Positions 8,784-18,564 are shown, numbered from the stretch's first letter. The stretch is 64,000 nucleotides of DNA from DATKEJ01 sp963768715 (GCA_963768715.1 CAVYJC010000010.1:248001-312000); one strand, 5' to 3'. Made by a program: numbers and translations. Notes: generated from the letters alone by a model not told the origin.

Positions 8784-9539
8784 TTACCAGTTTAAACCCA
8801 ATCGAAGCATATGCTGGTTCGATTTGTAGTCGAACAAGGCTGGATCCACATTTCCGACAAGTCCCGAATCGTCCGTGTTCCACTTCTGCCAGCGGTAGCC
8901 GTAGCCCGCGCTGAGCCCGTAGCGACCAAAAAGGTTCATAAAGTGGACTTGGAGGTCGGCATCGACCATGGTGCTGGTGCCGGCAAAGCCTTCGAAGCTG
9001 CGAAAAGCCATCGCAATCACCGGCCAGGCGTGTGCCTGAACATTGACGGAATGTGCCGGCTCCGCTTCAAACGAGACCCCTGTTCCTATCCCCAGCACCG
9101 TGTAACTGAAGGCTTCGTCCACGGTGTTTACAAAGTTGCCGTCGACGGATCGGAATCCGGAATGAATGACGATAGGCAGACCGACGCTGGCGGACGAACC
9201 TCGCGTGCGGACGAGTTCGCCCCATCCCGACAGGGCGACGTCGACCATGTGCAGCTTGCCCGAGACGCTTTCAAAGTCAGTGCCGGCGTTTCCGAAAACG
9301 ATCCTGGCGAAGAAATTGCGCCTATCGAACGAGAGCCCGTACGCCCAGCCGTCCCAGTCGAGACGGTGCATCGGTTCGCCGCTCCCGTCGTAGACGAAAT
9401 CAATTTTGTAGGTGGTCAACGAGAGTGCCTGGGTGGCTCGTCTTTCCAGTCCACCGTAGGAAAACATCTGTGCATCCGCCGAAACGACAGAAATCAAGAC
9501 GAGAATACCGGCTGCGGCAGCGGTTACGAATCGGGTCAT
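8784..9539 (-). CDS. Secreted outer-membrane-type hypothetical protein
   Basis: 251 residues with a signal peptide (VTAAAAGILVLISVVSADAQ). The mature part is rich in alternating strands and glycine-aromatic turns and ends HMLRLGLNW, an amphipathic final strand typical of small outer-membrane barrels. No enzymatic motif is visible. It lies 22 bases upstream of the small conserved protein and downstream of RNase G, all on the minus strand. Confidence 0.65.
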   Translation of the reverse strand: MTRFVTAAAAGILVLISVVSADAQMFSYGGLERRATQALSLTTYKIDFVYDGSGEPMHRLDWDGWAYGLSFDRRNFFARIVFGNAGTDFESVSGKLHMVDVALSGWGELVRTRGSSASVGLPIVIHSGFRSVDGNFVNTVDEAFSYTVLGIGTGVSFEAEPAHSVNVQAHAWPVIAMAFRSFEGFAGTSTMVDADLQVHFMNLFGRYGLSAGYGYRWQKWNTDDSGLVGNVDPALFDYKSNQHMLRLGLNW

Positions 9540-9612
9540 CGGAACTGATCTGCTCTGGGAACTCGATGTCTAGCCGCACCGAACGTACCGAAAGAAACGT
9601 TGCGGCACGTAG

Positions 9613-11325
9613 TCACTTCGCAGTCTCTTTCTCTTTCTTGTTCTCTTTCGTGAGTCTACGCCAGGCGTACTGCGTCGGGTAGAGTCCGTCATCCAGTTCC
9701 AGACGGACGCGCACGCGGTGCTTCATCAGCCATTTGCCGAGCTGATTCGGCACGCCTTTTCGCAGAAAGGCGGCAAGGAACGGATGCACGGCGAGCGTTG
9801 GATGCTCGCGCTCCTTCTGTTCCTTCATTTTGACGACGTCCTTTTCGATGCGTTTCATCAGCACATCTATGGGGATCTCGGGCCTGGGCTGCTGCTCGCG
9901 CGGTGGCGGGGGAGCTTTCTTCTCTTGTGCGGCGGTTTCCGCGGTCCCGTTCGTGGCGGCCTGTTCGGCTTCTCGGGTCGCCTGGTCGGTCGTGATACTC
10001 GGACGCAAGCGCTGCCTGGTGATCTCTACGAGACCGAAGTCACTCATTGGCAGCACTTTCGTGACCGCGCGATCGCGGCGGAAAGCCTGCTTGAGCCGGC
10101 TGCCCACCTTGTTGCGGTTCTTTTCATCGCGAAGATCTATAAAGTCGACCACGATAATCCCGCCCAAATCGCGCAGGCGCAGCTGGCGCGCGACGACGGT
10201 CGCGGCCTCGAGATTGACACGCAGCGAATTATCCTCTTGCGACTCTCCCTTGCCTGCACGGCCCGAGTTGACGTCGATGACGTGCATTGCCTCGGTATGC
10301 TCAATGATAACGTAGCCACCAGACGGCAGTTCGACGCGGGACAAGAATGCCTCAGCGACAGCGCCGTCAATTTTGACTTTTTCGAAGATGGGTTGATCTC
10401 CTTCGTGTTGCTGAATGGCCGGCAGGAGATGCGGAGCAACGGCGCGAATGTATGTCTGGATGCTTCGGAACAGCCGCGGGTCATCGATCAAGACCCGGTC
10501 GTAGTCATCTGTAAACAAGTCTCGAATTACGGACGACACCATCGACACATCCTGATGCAGCAACTTGGGAGGCTGCGCCTTGTTCTCAAGCTTCTCTTGA
10601 ATCTTCTCCCATTTCTGGGCCAGAAGACTCATGTCTGTGTGAAGCGTCTTCGAGTCCTTCCCGGCCGCAACCGTGCGGATGATCAGCCCGAAGCCGTCGG
10701 GCACTAGACTCTTGCCGAGCGTCTGCAAGCGCTTTCGCTCCCGTGCAGACCAGATCTTCTTGGACACGGCCACATAGTCGCCGTATGGCACGAGAACGAG
10801 GAATCTGCCCGCCAGCGTGACATGGCTCGTGACGCGGCTCCCCTTCGTCGAGATGGGTTCTTTCACGATCTGAACGAGAATGCGCGCGCCGTTTCTCAAA
10901 TACCTGGCGGGATGGACGAAGCCCGAACCTCCCTTCTGCCGTCTCGAAGACTTCTTCTGCCCCCTGCTTTTCTTCGTCGACTCGTCCACAACCGCCTCCT
11001 CTCCATTCGATCGAAGAGAGCGATGGACGCGCGGCACGTGCACGTCGATATCGGAAAGAGCCGGCTCCTCGCCGATCATCTTGAGAAGATCCTCGAGTGT
11101 TTCGCCGACGTCTGAGAAGTGGAGAAAAGCGTCCTGCTTCTGGCCGATGTTTACAAAGGCGGCCTGAATACTGGGCATGACGTTTCGGACTCGACCGAGG
11201 TAGATATCCCCAATCGTCCGTGCGTTGTTAGGCGTCTCGATGTAGAGTTCCGCAAGCGCTCCGTCTTCGACGATCGCGATGCGCGTCTCTCTTTTTGTCG
11301 CCTGAATGACTATTTCCTTGGACAT
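9613..11325 (-). CDS. rng: Ribonuclease G/E family endoribonuclease
   Basis: 570 residues. An N-terminal S1 domain (about 35-170, GDIYLGRVRNVMPSIQAAFVNIG) contains a charged, lysine-rich insertion (105-135). The catalytic core carries the magnesium-binding aspartates in DVNSGR (Asp351) and VVDFIDLRD (Asp394), followed by EITRQR. The zinc-link CPxCxG motif of RNase E is absent: after RPSI the protein runs into a glutamate/lysine/proline-rich linker and a short C-terminal domain. It should process rRNA and degrade mRNA in the cytoplasm. It lacks the long degradosome scaffold of enteric RNase E. Confidence 0.93.
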   Translation of the reverse strand: MSKEIVIQATKRETRIAIVEDGALAELYIETPNNARTIGDIYLGRVRNVMPSIQAAFVNIGQKQDAFLHFSDVGETLEDLLKMIGEEPALSDIDVHVPRVHRSLRSNGEEAVVDESTKKSRGQKKSSRRQKGGSGFVHPARYLRNGARILVQIVKEPISTKGSRVTSHVTLAGRFLVLVPYGDYVAVSKKIWSARERKRLQTLGKSLVPDGFGLIIRTVAAGKDSKTLHTDMSLLAQKWEKIQEKLENKAQPPKLLHQDVSMVSSVIRDLFTDDYDRVLIDDPRLFRSIQTYIRAVAPHLLPAIQQHEGDQPIFEKVKIDGAVAEAFLSRVELPSGGYVIIEHTEAMHVIDVNSGRAGKGESQEDNSLRVNLEAATVVARQLRLRDLGGIIVVDFIDLRDEKNRNKVGSRLKQAFRRDRAVTKVLPMSDFGLVEITRQRLRPSITTDQATREAEQAATNGTAETAAQEKKAPPPPREQQPRPEIPIDVLMKRIEKDVVKMKEQKEREHPTLAVHPFLAAFLRKGVPNQLGKWLMKHRVRVRLELDDGLYPTQYAWRRLTKENKKEKETAK

Positions 11326-12051
11326 GCGTCTGCTGCCCGCGGAACCCTCGCTTCACACAGATCCCTTTCTGAACTACCGCAGGAAGTCAACTTCCGGCGG
11401 CCTCCCTTGAGGTCACAATCCTTCGCCGAATGAGGTCGCCTCCTGAATCCGGCGTGATCTTGACTTGTGTGTTCTCACGCCGAATACCCGTATGAATGAA
11501 AGGCCGGCCTCGACCGGCAGGGTGTAGGACCCGCCGACGGCAACACAACAACGCAACGCACTGAGAAATTTCTCGAGGCGTTCGAGTCTCGATCAAATAC
11601 GAACGATCGTCCCAAAATCTGCGATTACCGATGTGTTGGTGAGAAACTGGATGCCTGTAAGTTGGCTTTCCCGTGAGATCAGGTGGAGCGGTTTTTCCGC
11701 TCTTGTCTATTAAATGTTAAGAACTCCGACGCAACTCGCGGATCCTCGACTGTCATCACCAACGTGATGCGGTGGTCGCGGGAGCGCCGTTGGTTATAAA
11801 GAGCAACTCTTCTTCGCGTCTTTTACGCGGTGATTCTTGAATGAAGGCACGGGCGAAATGATCCCGTCCAAACCTGGCGAATTAAGGAACGTGTCCCTGC
11901 CTCACGATCAAAAGTTGGAGCAATCAAGAATTCATGATTTGGGAGCGAACCCTACCTTTGACGCTGACGTTTATTTTTTTTCCGTTAAACTCAGTGTCGC
12001 CGATCACTGCCGCTCTCCGATAGATGATCCGCCCAAAAGGCCATTTTCACC
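11326..12051. other. 726-base divergent intergenic region
   Basis: No gene is supported on either strand. Visible are a possible small hairpin (gagcgg / ccgctc around 11685-11702) and an AT-richer stretch with eight T residues near 11972-11979, shortly before citrate synthase. A TACCTTTG at 11953-11960 fits the Bacteroidota -7 consensus TAnnTTTG, but I find no matching -33 TTG at the usual spacing. Confidence 0.5.
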
Positions 12052-13206
12052 GTGACGAACCCAGACAAAGAAACACCCCCGCCCCCCGTCATCGCCAAGG
12101 GACTCGAAAACGTCGTAGCACTAGAATCTGAACTGTCCTATGTGGACGGCCAGGCCGGTGATCTCGTATACCGCGGCTATCATATTCACGATCTCGCCGA
12201 GAACGTAGGGTATGAGGAGACGGCCTACCTGCTGTGGAACGGATCGCTTCCCAACCGAAGTCAGCTCGCGGAAGTGACGCGTCAGTTGCAGGCCGAACGG
12301 GACGTACCCGAGGAGATCATTGCCTTCCTCAGGTCCACTCCCAGTGACGCCGAGCCATCGGCCGTGCTGAGAACGGGCGCCTCCGCGCTCGCGCTCTTCG
12401 ATCCCGAAGCGCAGGATGCCTCGCCGAAAGCGAATTACAGAAAAGCCGTCCGGCTGACGGCAAAACTGCCCACTATTCTAGCCGCATACGATCGCCTCAG
12501 ACGAGGACTGGAATGGATTCCGCCCCGACACGAAGGAACGCAGGCAGAGGAATTCCTCTACATGCTCAACGGTGAGGAGCCGGGCGAGATGGCCGTTCGG
12601 ACGTTCGACTTGTGCCTGGTGCTTCATGCCGACCACGGTCTGAACGCCTCGACCTTCACCGCGCGCGTCGTCGGATCGACGCTCTCGGACATGTACTCGG
12701 CGATCACGGCGGCCATAGGCGCCCTGAAGGGTCCGCTGCACGGCGGCGCCAACATCGAAGTCATGAGGTCGCTGCTGGAGATCCGGGAAAATAACCTGGA
12801 TCCCTCAGCCTACATCCTCGACAAGCTCGCCAGAAAAGAACGCATCATGGGCTTCGGGCATCGTGTCTACAAAACGATGGACCCCAGAGCGACCAGCCTT
12901 CGCGGTATGCTTACCAGACTCAGCGAGGAGAAAGGGGATCGCTACTGGCTCGATACAACCGTGGCGATGATGGAGACGATGAAAGCCGAAAAGGGCCTCA
13001 ACCCGAATGTCGATTTCTTCAGCGCCCCCGTCTACTACCTGCTTGGCATTTCGACGGACCTCTACACCCCGATTTTCGCCGTTAGCCGGGTTGCGGGCTG
13101 GACGGCCCACCTTCTGGAGCAGTGGAAAGACAATCGACTGATTCGTCCCAGATTGTCCTACGTAGGGAAACAGAATCTTAAGATCAACGAGCGGGACGTC
13201 CGTTAA
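12052..13206 (+). CDS. gltA: Citrate synthase
   Basis: 384 residues from a GTG start, the length of the short bacterial/archaeal-type citrate synthases. Catalytic residues are visible: His230 in GPLHGGAN, His270 in GFGHRVYK and Asp321 in NVDFFSAPVYY. It condenses acetyl-CoA and oxaloacetate at the entry of the TCA cycle, in the cytosol. The sdhCAB operon lies 2 kb downstream, so the region is a small TCA block. A 2-methylcitrate synthase role cannot be fully excluded from sequence alone, but no prp genes are near. Confidence 0.95.
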   Translation: MTNPDKETPPPPVIAKGLENVVALESELSYVDGQAGDLVYRGYHIHDLAENVGYEETAYLLWNGSLPNRSQLAEVTRQLQAERDVPEEIIAFLRSTPSDAEPSAVLRTGASALALFDPEAQDASPKANYRKAVRLTAKLPTILAAYDRLRRGLEWIPPRHEGTQAEEFLYMLNGEEPGEMAVRTFDLCLVLHADHGLNASTFTARVVGSTLSDMYSAITAAIGALKGPLHGGANIEVMRSLLEIRENNLDPSAYILDKLARKERIMGFGHRVYKTMDPRATSLRGMLTRLSEEKGDRYWLDTTVAMMETMKAEKGLNPNVDFFSAPVYYLLGISTDLYTPIFAVSRVAGWTAHLLEQWKDNRLIRPRLSYVGKQNLKINERDVR

Positions 13207-13255
13207 AGCCAGGATAACGACACTGGTGCTCCATTGGAAAACCCAGGCACTCCGC

Positions 13256-14002
13256 ATGTCGAACCCAGACGACCCGAACCCGCTCGCAAAGACAAGTGAT
13301 CTAGTTTCCCGCTTCTATTCTGAAGACGCCAGGAACAACGACGACTTCTTTCGAAAAACCCTATATCGCCACCTCCGTCCGGAAGCGCTTGTTCTCGACG
13401 TGGGTGCGGGGACCGGGCGACTGTTCCAGTACGACATCAAAGAGAAGGTGCACGAGCTGACGGGCGTCGACCTGGATCCTCGCGTCGAAGACAACCCGCT
13501 CCTAGACCAAGGTATCGTTGGGGACCTGTACAATCTCCCATTCGAGGATTCCCATTTTGACGTGGCTTTTTGCCGGTACGTCCTGGAGCACGTTGATAGG
13601 CCCACAGACTTCGCCAGCGAGATACACCGAGTACTTAGGCCGGGTGGATGTTTTGTCTTCCTTACTCCCAACAGATGGCACTATGTGACGCTCATCTCCC
13701 GAATCACACCACCGTCTTTCCATACTTGGCTGAATCGACGCCGCGGCCGGGATGATGCCGATACCTTCCCCACACGGTATCTACTAAACAGCTCGCGGCA
13801 GCTGGAGAGGCACTTCGCGAGCGCCGGCTTTGTCCGCGAAAGCCTGACCTATCGCGAATGTTGTCCCAACTACCTGAAGTTCTCGAGACCTCTTTTCCTT
13901 CTCGGCGTCCTCTACGAGCGGACGGTCAATCGATTTGAGATCCTCCGTTTCCTGCGGGTAAATCTCGTCGGGACGTTTCGCAAGGAGGGCGTTGCGAACT
14001 GA
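13256..14002 (+). CDS. Class I SAM-dependent methyltransferase
   Basis: 248 residues from ATG 13256 (an upstream GTG at 13226 is possible). It shows the Rossmann motif I LDVGAGTGRLF, an acidic GVDLD after strand 2, DVAFCRYVLEHV (motif IV region) and a post-motif RVLRPGGCFVFLTPN, as in the Methyltransf_11/UbiE-like group. The methyl acceptor is unknown. The last six codons and the stop are duplicated in tandem (13982-14023), so the original C-terminus is ambiguous but unchanged in sequence. Confidence 0.85.
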   Translation: MSNPDDPNPLAKTSDLVSRFYSEDARNNDDFFRKTLYRHLRPEALVLDVGAGTGRLFQYDIKEKVHELTGVDLDPRVEDNPLLDQGIVGDLYNLPFEDSHFDVAFCRYVLEHVDRPTDFASEIHRVLRPGGCFVFLTPNRWHYVTLISRITPPSFHTWLNRRRGRDDADTFPTRYLLNSSRQLERHFASAGFVRESLTYRECCPNYLKFSRPLFLLGVLYERTVNRFEILRFLRVNLVGTFRKEGVAN

Positions 14003-14023
14003 AAGGAGGGCGTTGCGAACTGA
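13982..14023. repeat. 21-base tandem duplication at the methyltransferase stop codon
   Basis: A perfect 21-base unit (encoding KEGVAN plus stop) occurs twice back to back. The second copy is untranslated because the first copy already ends in a stop. Confidence 0.95.
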
Positions 14024-14069
14024 TGCGTGACGCCAGGCATGACCATCGGCGGTGCCCAGCTCTTCCTGG

Positions 14070-14591
14070 TCACTCCAGGAAATGCTCGCGGCGATCGTCG
14101 GGCTCTTCCCTTAACGCCGGCGTTCTCTCGATGGTGCGCACGCAGGTGTTCCATCGCAGAATGGGATCGGGCGCTTCGGGTCGCAATTCGATCGCGAACT
14201 CGTACAACTCCATCGCGCGACGAAACCAGCTGTACGCCACATGTCCCGATCCCGGGCCGCCCATCGAAAGATGCACTTTGGCCCGACGCTCGCAAACGAG
14301 TCCCTTGTAGTACGCCGTGTCGTACGGATCACCCAGTCGATCGACGGCAGACGTCGCCTGCTTGAAGGCTTGCTTCAACCGCTGATCGAATTGATCAGTG
14401 AGCGCCAGGACCAACGCGATGAGCGCATCCTCATGGTCTGGTTCCAGTTCCAGGATGTCCAGGCAAATGCTCTCCGCTTCCAACGGTTCATTCAACAACC
14501 GATAGTGCCGCGCTTTTTCCAGCGCGTCGGGAATAGCTTTCCTTTTGAGCGGTTTCAGATCAAACACGGCGGCCAAAGCTTGTTTTGTCAC
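14070..14591 (-). CDS. TPR-like hypothetical protein
   Basis: 173 residues built of helix pairs. Residues 20-55 (ALEKARHYRLLNEPLEAESICLDI..EPDHEDALIAL) form one clear tetratricopeptide unit, and 125-155 (AYSWFRRAMELYEFAIELRPEAPDPILRWN) a second. There is no signal peptide or membrane segment, so it is probably a cytosolic protein-protein interaction module. Its ATG overlaps the stop of the upstream sdhB-like fragment in an ATGA arrangement, so the two are translated together. Function unknown. Confidence 0.7.
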   Translation of the reverse strand: MTKQALAAVFDLKPLKRKAIPDALEKARHYRLLNEPLEAESICLDILELEPDHEDALIALVLALTDQFDQRLKQAFKQATSAVDRLGDPYDTAYYKGLVCERRAKVHLSMGGPGSGHVAYSWFRRAMELYEFAIELRPEAPDPILRWNTCVRTIERTPALREEPDDRREHFLE

Positions 14592-14833
14592 GACTTCCTC
14601 TTGCGGCGGCCCGTCAACTTGCGGGCTACGATCATCACTGGGTCGTAATATCTGTCAACGACCCGCTCCTTCAAAGGGATGATCCCGTTGTCGGTGATGT
14701 TGATCTCCGCGGGACAAACCTCGTTGCAGCATCGCGTAATGTTACACATTCCCGATCCGTATTCCTCACGAATTTCGGGGATCCGATCCGCCTCGTCGAG
14801 CGGATGCATATCGAGACTCGCGAGCCGGATCAT
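14588..14833 (-). pseudogene. C-terminal fragment of a succinate dehydrogenase/fumarate reductase iron-sulfur subunit
   Basis: 81 residues reading MHPLDEADRIPEIREEYGSG, then MCNITRCCNEVCPAEI, then ITDNGIIPLKERVVDRYYDP. This looks like the end of an SdhB/FrdB protein that carries the second iron-sulfur ligand set, but the first Cys set and the plant-type ferredoxin domain are missing. Upstream of the ATG the frame runs only 12 more codons to a stop and shows no SdhB similarity. It differs clearly from the complete SdhB at 17672-18427 (ECEAVCPKGIS type), so it is not a simple duplication of it. It may be a relic of an older sdh/frd operon, or a small iron-sulfur protein kept because it is coupled to the TPR gene. 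Confidence 0.6.
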
Positions 14834-15053
14834 GATCGGGGTCCGTCGGAACGATCCCGAGAACGCACCTCAACGCTCTCGCGAAGAACCCACGTTGATT
14901 TCGTCTGAACTTATATCTCGCGACCTACCCTGAAAGTTGCTCGTAAGTATATTGCGGAGCGTTTGCGGAACCGGGTGTGGTCAAGAGCCACGTGTCTGCG
15001 AAGGTGTCTTCGCGGATTGCCGGGGAGCCGGATATATGAAATAGCCGGAGGAT

Positions 15054-15740
15054 ATGGGATCGTTCCTGAAGAATCCGATCGTAAAGAAGCTGATTACAGG
15101 CGTAACAGGGCTGGGGCTATCCCTGTTCGTGCTGATCCATATGATCGGGAATCTAACCTACTTCTCGTCCGACCCGGATCAGTACAACCGATACTCGCAC
15201 ACGCTCGCCTCATTTGGCGCACTTCTCTATGCAGTCGAAATCGGCCTCGTGGTCTTCTTCCTGTTTCACGCCTGGCTCGGCTACACGATCTGGCTCGGGA
15301 AACGTCGTGCGCGGCCTGTTGATTATGCAAAGTATCAGTCCGCCGGCGATCCAAGCCTGCAGGGTTGGTCGTCCCGCTCCATGATACTCACGGGCGTGAT
15401 TTTGCTCCTGTTCACGATCATCCACGTCGCCTCGTTCAAATATGGCCCGGGATTGGCCGAAGGGTACAAGGTGATGATCGACGGCGTCGAGATGCGCGAC
15501 ATGAAGACCCTGCTCGAACAACGATTTGCGAGCCCGATCTATACCTTCAGTTACGTCGGCGTAATGATTCTTCTGGCCGTCCACCTTCGTCACGGCGTCT
15601 GGAGCGCGCTGCAGTCTCTCGGCGCCGTCAGTCCAAGACTCACGCCGGTCGTCTACACGATCGGAACGATTTTCGGCATCCTTATCGGGATCGGATTCTT
15701 CGTGCTGCCGCTCTACATCTACTTTGGAGGAGGCGCGTGA
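15054..15740 (+). CDS. sdhC: Succinate dehydrogenase cytochrome b subunit
   Basis: 228 residues with five hydrophobic helices and histidines placed in helices (LIHMIGN, FHAWLGY, IIHVASF, AVHLRHG), as in the single-chain di-haem membrane anchor of type B succinate:quinone oxidoreductases found in Bacteroidota. It anchors SdhAB to the inner membrane and passes electrons to the quinone. GGAGG lies only two bases before the ATG, closer than usual. Its stop overlaps the sdhA start by one base. No separate sdhD is present, as expected for type B. Confidence 0.93.
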   Translation: MGSFLKNPIVKKLITGVTGLGLSLFVLIHMIGNLTYFSSDPDQYNRYSHTLASFGALLYAVEIGLVVFFLFHAWLGYTIWLGKRRARPVDYAKYQSAGDPSLQGWSSRSMILTGVILLLFTIIHVASFKYGPGLAEGYKVMIDGVEMRDMKTLLEQRFASPIYTFSYVGVMILLAVHLRHGVWSALQSLGAVSPRLTPVVYTIGTIFGILIGIGFFVLPLYIYFGGGA

Positions 15741-17653
15741 TGGAACTCCATGCCGAGATACCCGCCGGACGCCTGCAGGATAAGTGGGACAACTACAAGG
15801 ACAGTGTGCGCCTTGTCAATCCGACGAACAAGCGGAAGCATACGATCATCGTAGTCGGTACGGGACTCGCGGGCGGCTCGGCCGCGGCGACGCTCGCCGA
15901 GCTCGGCTACAACGTCATCAGCCTCTGCATCCAGGATTCGGCCCGGCGCGCCCACAGCATCGCTGCGCAGGGAGGCATCAACGCCGCGAAGAACTACCCG
16001 AATGACGGCGACACGATCTGGCGGTTGTTCTACGATACGATCAAGGGGGGCGACTACCGCTCTCGTGAGGCCAACGTTTACCGGCTCGCCCAGATCAGCA
16101 ACAGCATTATCGACCAGTGCGTCGCCCAGGGCGTGCCGTTCAACCGGGAGTATGGCGGCCTCCTCGCTAACCGGTCTTTCGGCGGCGCGCAGGTTTCGCG
16201 GACTTTCTATTCACGAGGCCAGACGGGCCAGCAGCTTCTGCTCGGCGCGTACCAGGCAATGAGCCGGCAGATCCATGCCGGGAGGATCCGGCAGTTTTCT
16301 CGCCGGGAGATGCTCGATCTCGTCATCGTCGACGGCAAGGCTCGCGGCATCGTGGCGCGCAACCTCGTGACAGGCGCCATCGAACGGTATGCCGGCGACG
16401 CCGTTCTTCTGTGCACGGGCGGATACGGAAACGCGTATTACCTCTCGACGAACGCGAAGAATTCGAATGTGACAGCGGCCTGGCGTTGCTACCGGCGCGG
16501 CGCGGTCTTCGCGAATCCGTGCTTTACGCAGATCCATCCCACCTGCATCCCGGTTTCGGGAGAATACCAGGCCAAGCTTACGCTGATGAGCGAGAGCCTT
16601 CGAAACGACGGGCGGGTCTGGGTGCCGAAGAAAACCGGCGACACGCGTTCTCCGAAAGACATCCCCGAGGACGAGCGCGACTATTATCTCGAACGGCGCT
16701 ACCCGACTTTCGGCAATCTGGTGCCGAGGGACGTCGCTTCCCGAGCGGCAAAGGCCGTCTGCGACCAGGGCCGTGGCGTCGGCACGACGCAACTCGCCGT
16801 GTACCTCGATTTCCGAGACTCGATCCAGCGACTGGGGCGGGAAGTCATCGAAGAGAGATACGGCAACCTGTTCGAGATGTACGAGCGGATCACGGATGAG
16901 AACCCCTACGAGGTTCCGATGCGGATCTATCCCGCCGTGCACTATACAATGGGCGGACTCTGGGTCGATTACGATCTGATGAGTACGATCCCCGGACTGT
17001 TCGTGCTCGGCGAGGCCAATTATTCGGATCACGGGGCGAACCGTCTCGGCGCCAGCGCCCTCATGCAGGGTTTGGCGGACGGATACTTCGTGATTCCCTA
17101 TACCCTCGGAGCCTACGTTGCAGGAACGGACCTGCAGGCCGTCACGACCGAGCATCACGCGTTCTCGGGCGTAGAGGAAGCGGCATTGGGTCGGATCGAC
17201 AAATTGCTCGGCATTCAGGGCAGCAAGACCGTCATCGAGTTTCACCGGGAGCTCGGGCGACTGCTCTGGGACCATGTCGGCATGTCCCGCAACAAGGAGG
17301 GTCTCGAGAAGGCCATCCACGGTATCGCTGAGCTTCGAGACGAGTTCTGGCAAAATGTCCGTATTCCAGGCCAGACGAACACGATGAACAAGTACCTGGA
17401 GTTCGCCGGCCGGGTGGCTGACTACCTGGAGCTGGCCGAGTTGATGGCACGCGACGCGTTCCGACGCGAAGAGTCTTGCGGCGGGCACTTCCGGGAGGAA
17501 TACCAGACCGCCGAAGGAGAGGCCGTCCGAAACGACGACGATTTCGCATTCGTAGCGGGTTGGAAGTTCGCCGGTGAGGGCAAAGTGCCCGAAGAGGTCA
17601 AGGAGGAATTGACCTTCGAAAACGTCACCCCGTCCACTCGCAGCTATAAATAA
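15740..17653 (+). CDS. sdhA: Succinate dehydrogenase flavoprotein subunit
   Basis: 637 residues from ATG 15740, preceded by GGAGG inside sdhC. The dinucleotide-binding motif IVVGTGLAGGSAA lies at 37-49. RRAHSIAAQGGINAA contains His72, the likely covalent FAD site. Also present are HPTCIP, a catalytic-region SESLRNDGR, and FVLGEANYSDHGANRLGASAL near the C-terminal FAD contacts. It oxidises succinate to fumarate on the cytosolic face of the inner membrane. Length and layout match the type B (Bacteroides/Bacillus-like) enzyme. Confidence 0.96.
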   Translation: MELHAEIPAGRLQDKWDNYKDSVRLVNPTNKRKHTIIVVGTGLAGGSAAATLAELGYNVISLCIQDSARRAHSIAAQGGINAAKNYPNDGDTIWRLFYDTIKGGDYRSREANVYRLAQISNSIIDQCVAQGVPFNREYGGLLANRSFGGAQVSRTFYSRGQTGQQLLLGAYQAMSRQIHAGRIRQFSRREMLDLVIVDGKARGIVARNLVTGAIERYAGDAVLLCTGGYGNAYYLSTNAKNSNVTAAWRCYRRGAVFANPCFTQIHPTCIPVSGEYQAKLTLMSESLRNDGRVWVPKKTGDTRSPKDIPEDERDYYLERRYPTFGNLVPRDVASRAAKAVCDQGRGVGTTQLAVYLDFRDSIQRLGREVIEERYGNLFEMYERITDENPYEVPMRIYPAVHYTMGGLWVDYDLMSTIPGLFVLGEANYSDHGANRLGASALMQGLADGYFVIPYTLGAYVAGTDLQAVTTEHHAFSGVEEAALGRIDKLLGIQGSKTVIEFHRELGRLLWDHVGMSRNKEGLEKAIHGIAELRDEFWQNVRIPGQTNTMNKYLEFAGRVADYLELAELMARDAFRREESCGGHFREEYQTAEGEAVRNDDDFAFVAGWKFAGEGKVPEEVKEELTFENVTPSTRSYK

Positions 17654-17671
17654 CCGTCGACGGAAGAGCGC

Positions 17672-18427
17672 ATGGCCGACAATATGACCATACACCTCAG
17701 GATCTGGCGTCAGGCGGGGCCGAATGACGAGGGCGCCTTCAAAGACTACACCGTCGAAGATGTAAGTCCCGAGATGTCCTTTCTGGAGCTCCTTGACGTG
17801 CTGAACGAGCAGCTCGTGATGGCAGGCGATGTGCCTGTCGAGTTCGACAATGACTGCCGCGAAGGGATCTGCGGGGCTTGCGGAGTGGTCGTGAACGGCC
17901 TTGCCCACGGTCCCGAGCATCGAACCGCCACGTGTCAGCTTCACATGAGGCACTATCGCGACGGCGATCGGATCGTCGTCGAGCCTTGGCGTGCGGCCGC
18001 CTTCCCGGTCGTAAAGGACCTCGTGGTAGACCGCAGTGCCCTCGATCGCATCATCGAGTCGGGGGGCTACGTTTCGATCCGAACGGGCTCAGCGCCCGAC
18101 GCGAATTCGATTCCGATCGAGAAGAAGAAGTCTGACGACGCATTCGACTATGCCGCCTGTATCGGCTGCGGAGCCTGTGTTGCCGCCTGCCCGAACGCCT
18201 CGGCCTCCCTGTTTACCGCCGCAAAGATCTCGCACCTGGCGCTCCTGCCGCAGGGCGCACCCGAGCGGGCCATCCGCGTGCGGAGCATGGTGGATCAGAT
18301 GAGCGACGAAGGATTCGGCGACTGCTCGAATCACGCAGAGTGCGAGGCGGTTTGCCCAAAGGGGATCTCGATTTCTTCCATTGCCATGATGCGTCGCGAG
18401 TACGCGAAAGCTCTCCGGCACGGCTAG
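17672..18427 (+). CDS. sdhB: Succinate dehydrogenase iron-sulfur subunit
   Basis: 251 residues. The N-terminal plant-type ferredoxin domain has Cys62, Cys67 and Cys70 (DCREGICGACG) plus Cys88 for the 2Fe-2S cluster. The C-terminal dicluster domain has CIGCGACVAACPNA and DCSNHAECEAVCPKGIS for the 4Fe-4S and 3Fe-4S clusters. It carries electrons from SdhA to SdhC. It starts 18 bases after sdhA and completes the sdhCAB operon. Confidence 0.96.
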   Translation: MADNMTIHLRIWRQAGPNDEGAFKDYTVEDVSPEMSFLELLDVLNEQLVMAGDVPVEFDNDCREGICGACGVVVNGLAHGPEHRTATCQLHMRHYRDGDRIVVEPWRAAAFPVVKDLVVDRSALDRIIESGGYVSIRTGSAPDANSIPIEKKKSDDAFDYAACIGCGACVAACPNASASLFTAAKISHLALLPQGAPERAIRVRSMVDQMSDEGFGDCSNHAECEAVCPKGISISSIAMMRREYAKALRHG

Positions 18428-18564
18428 GTGCCTCGCCGTCGTTTCACCGATGATGCATCGTATCTTCTCACACAGGGTACTATCTTTTGAAGTTTGAGCG
18501 GATCGTGAACGCCTTCCGACTCGCCACCTGATCTAACGATCATCCACATCGATTCCGACTATAC

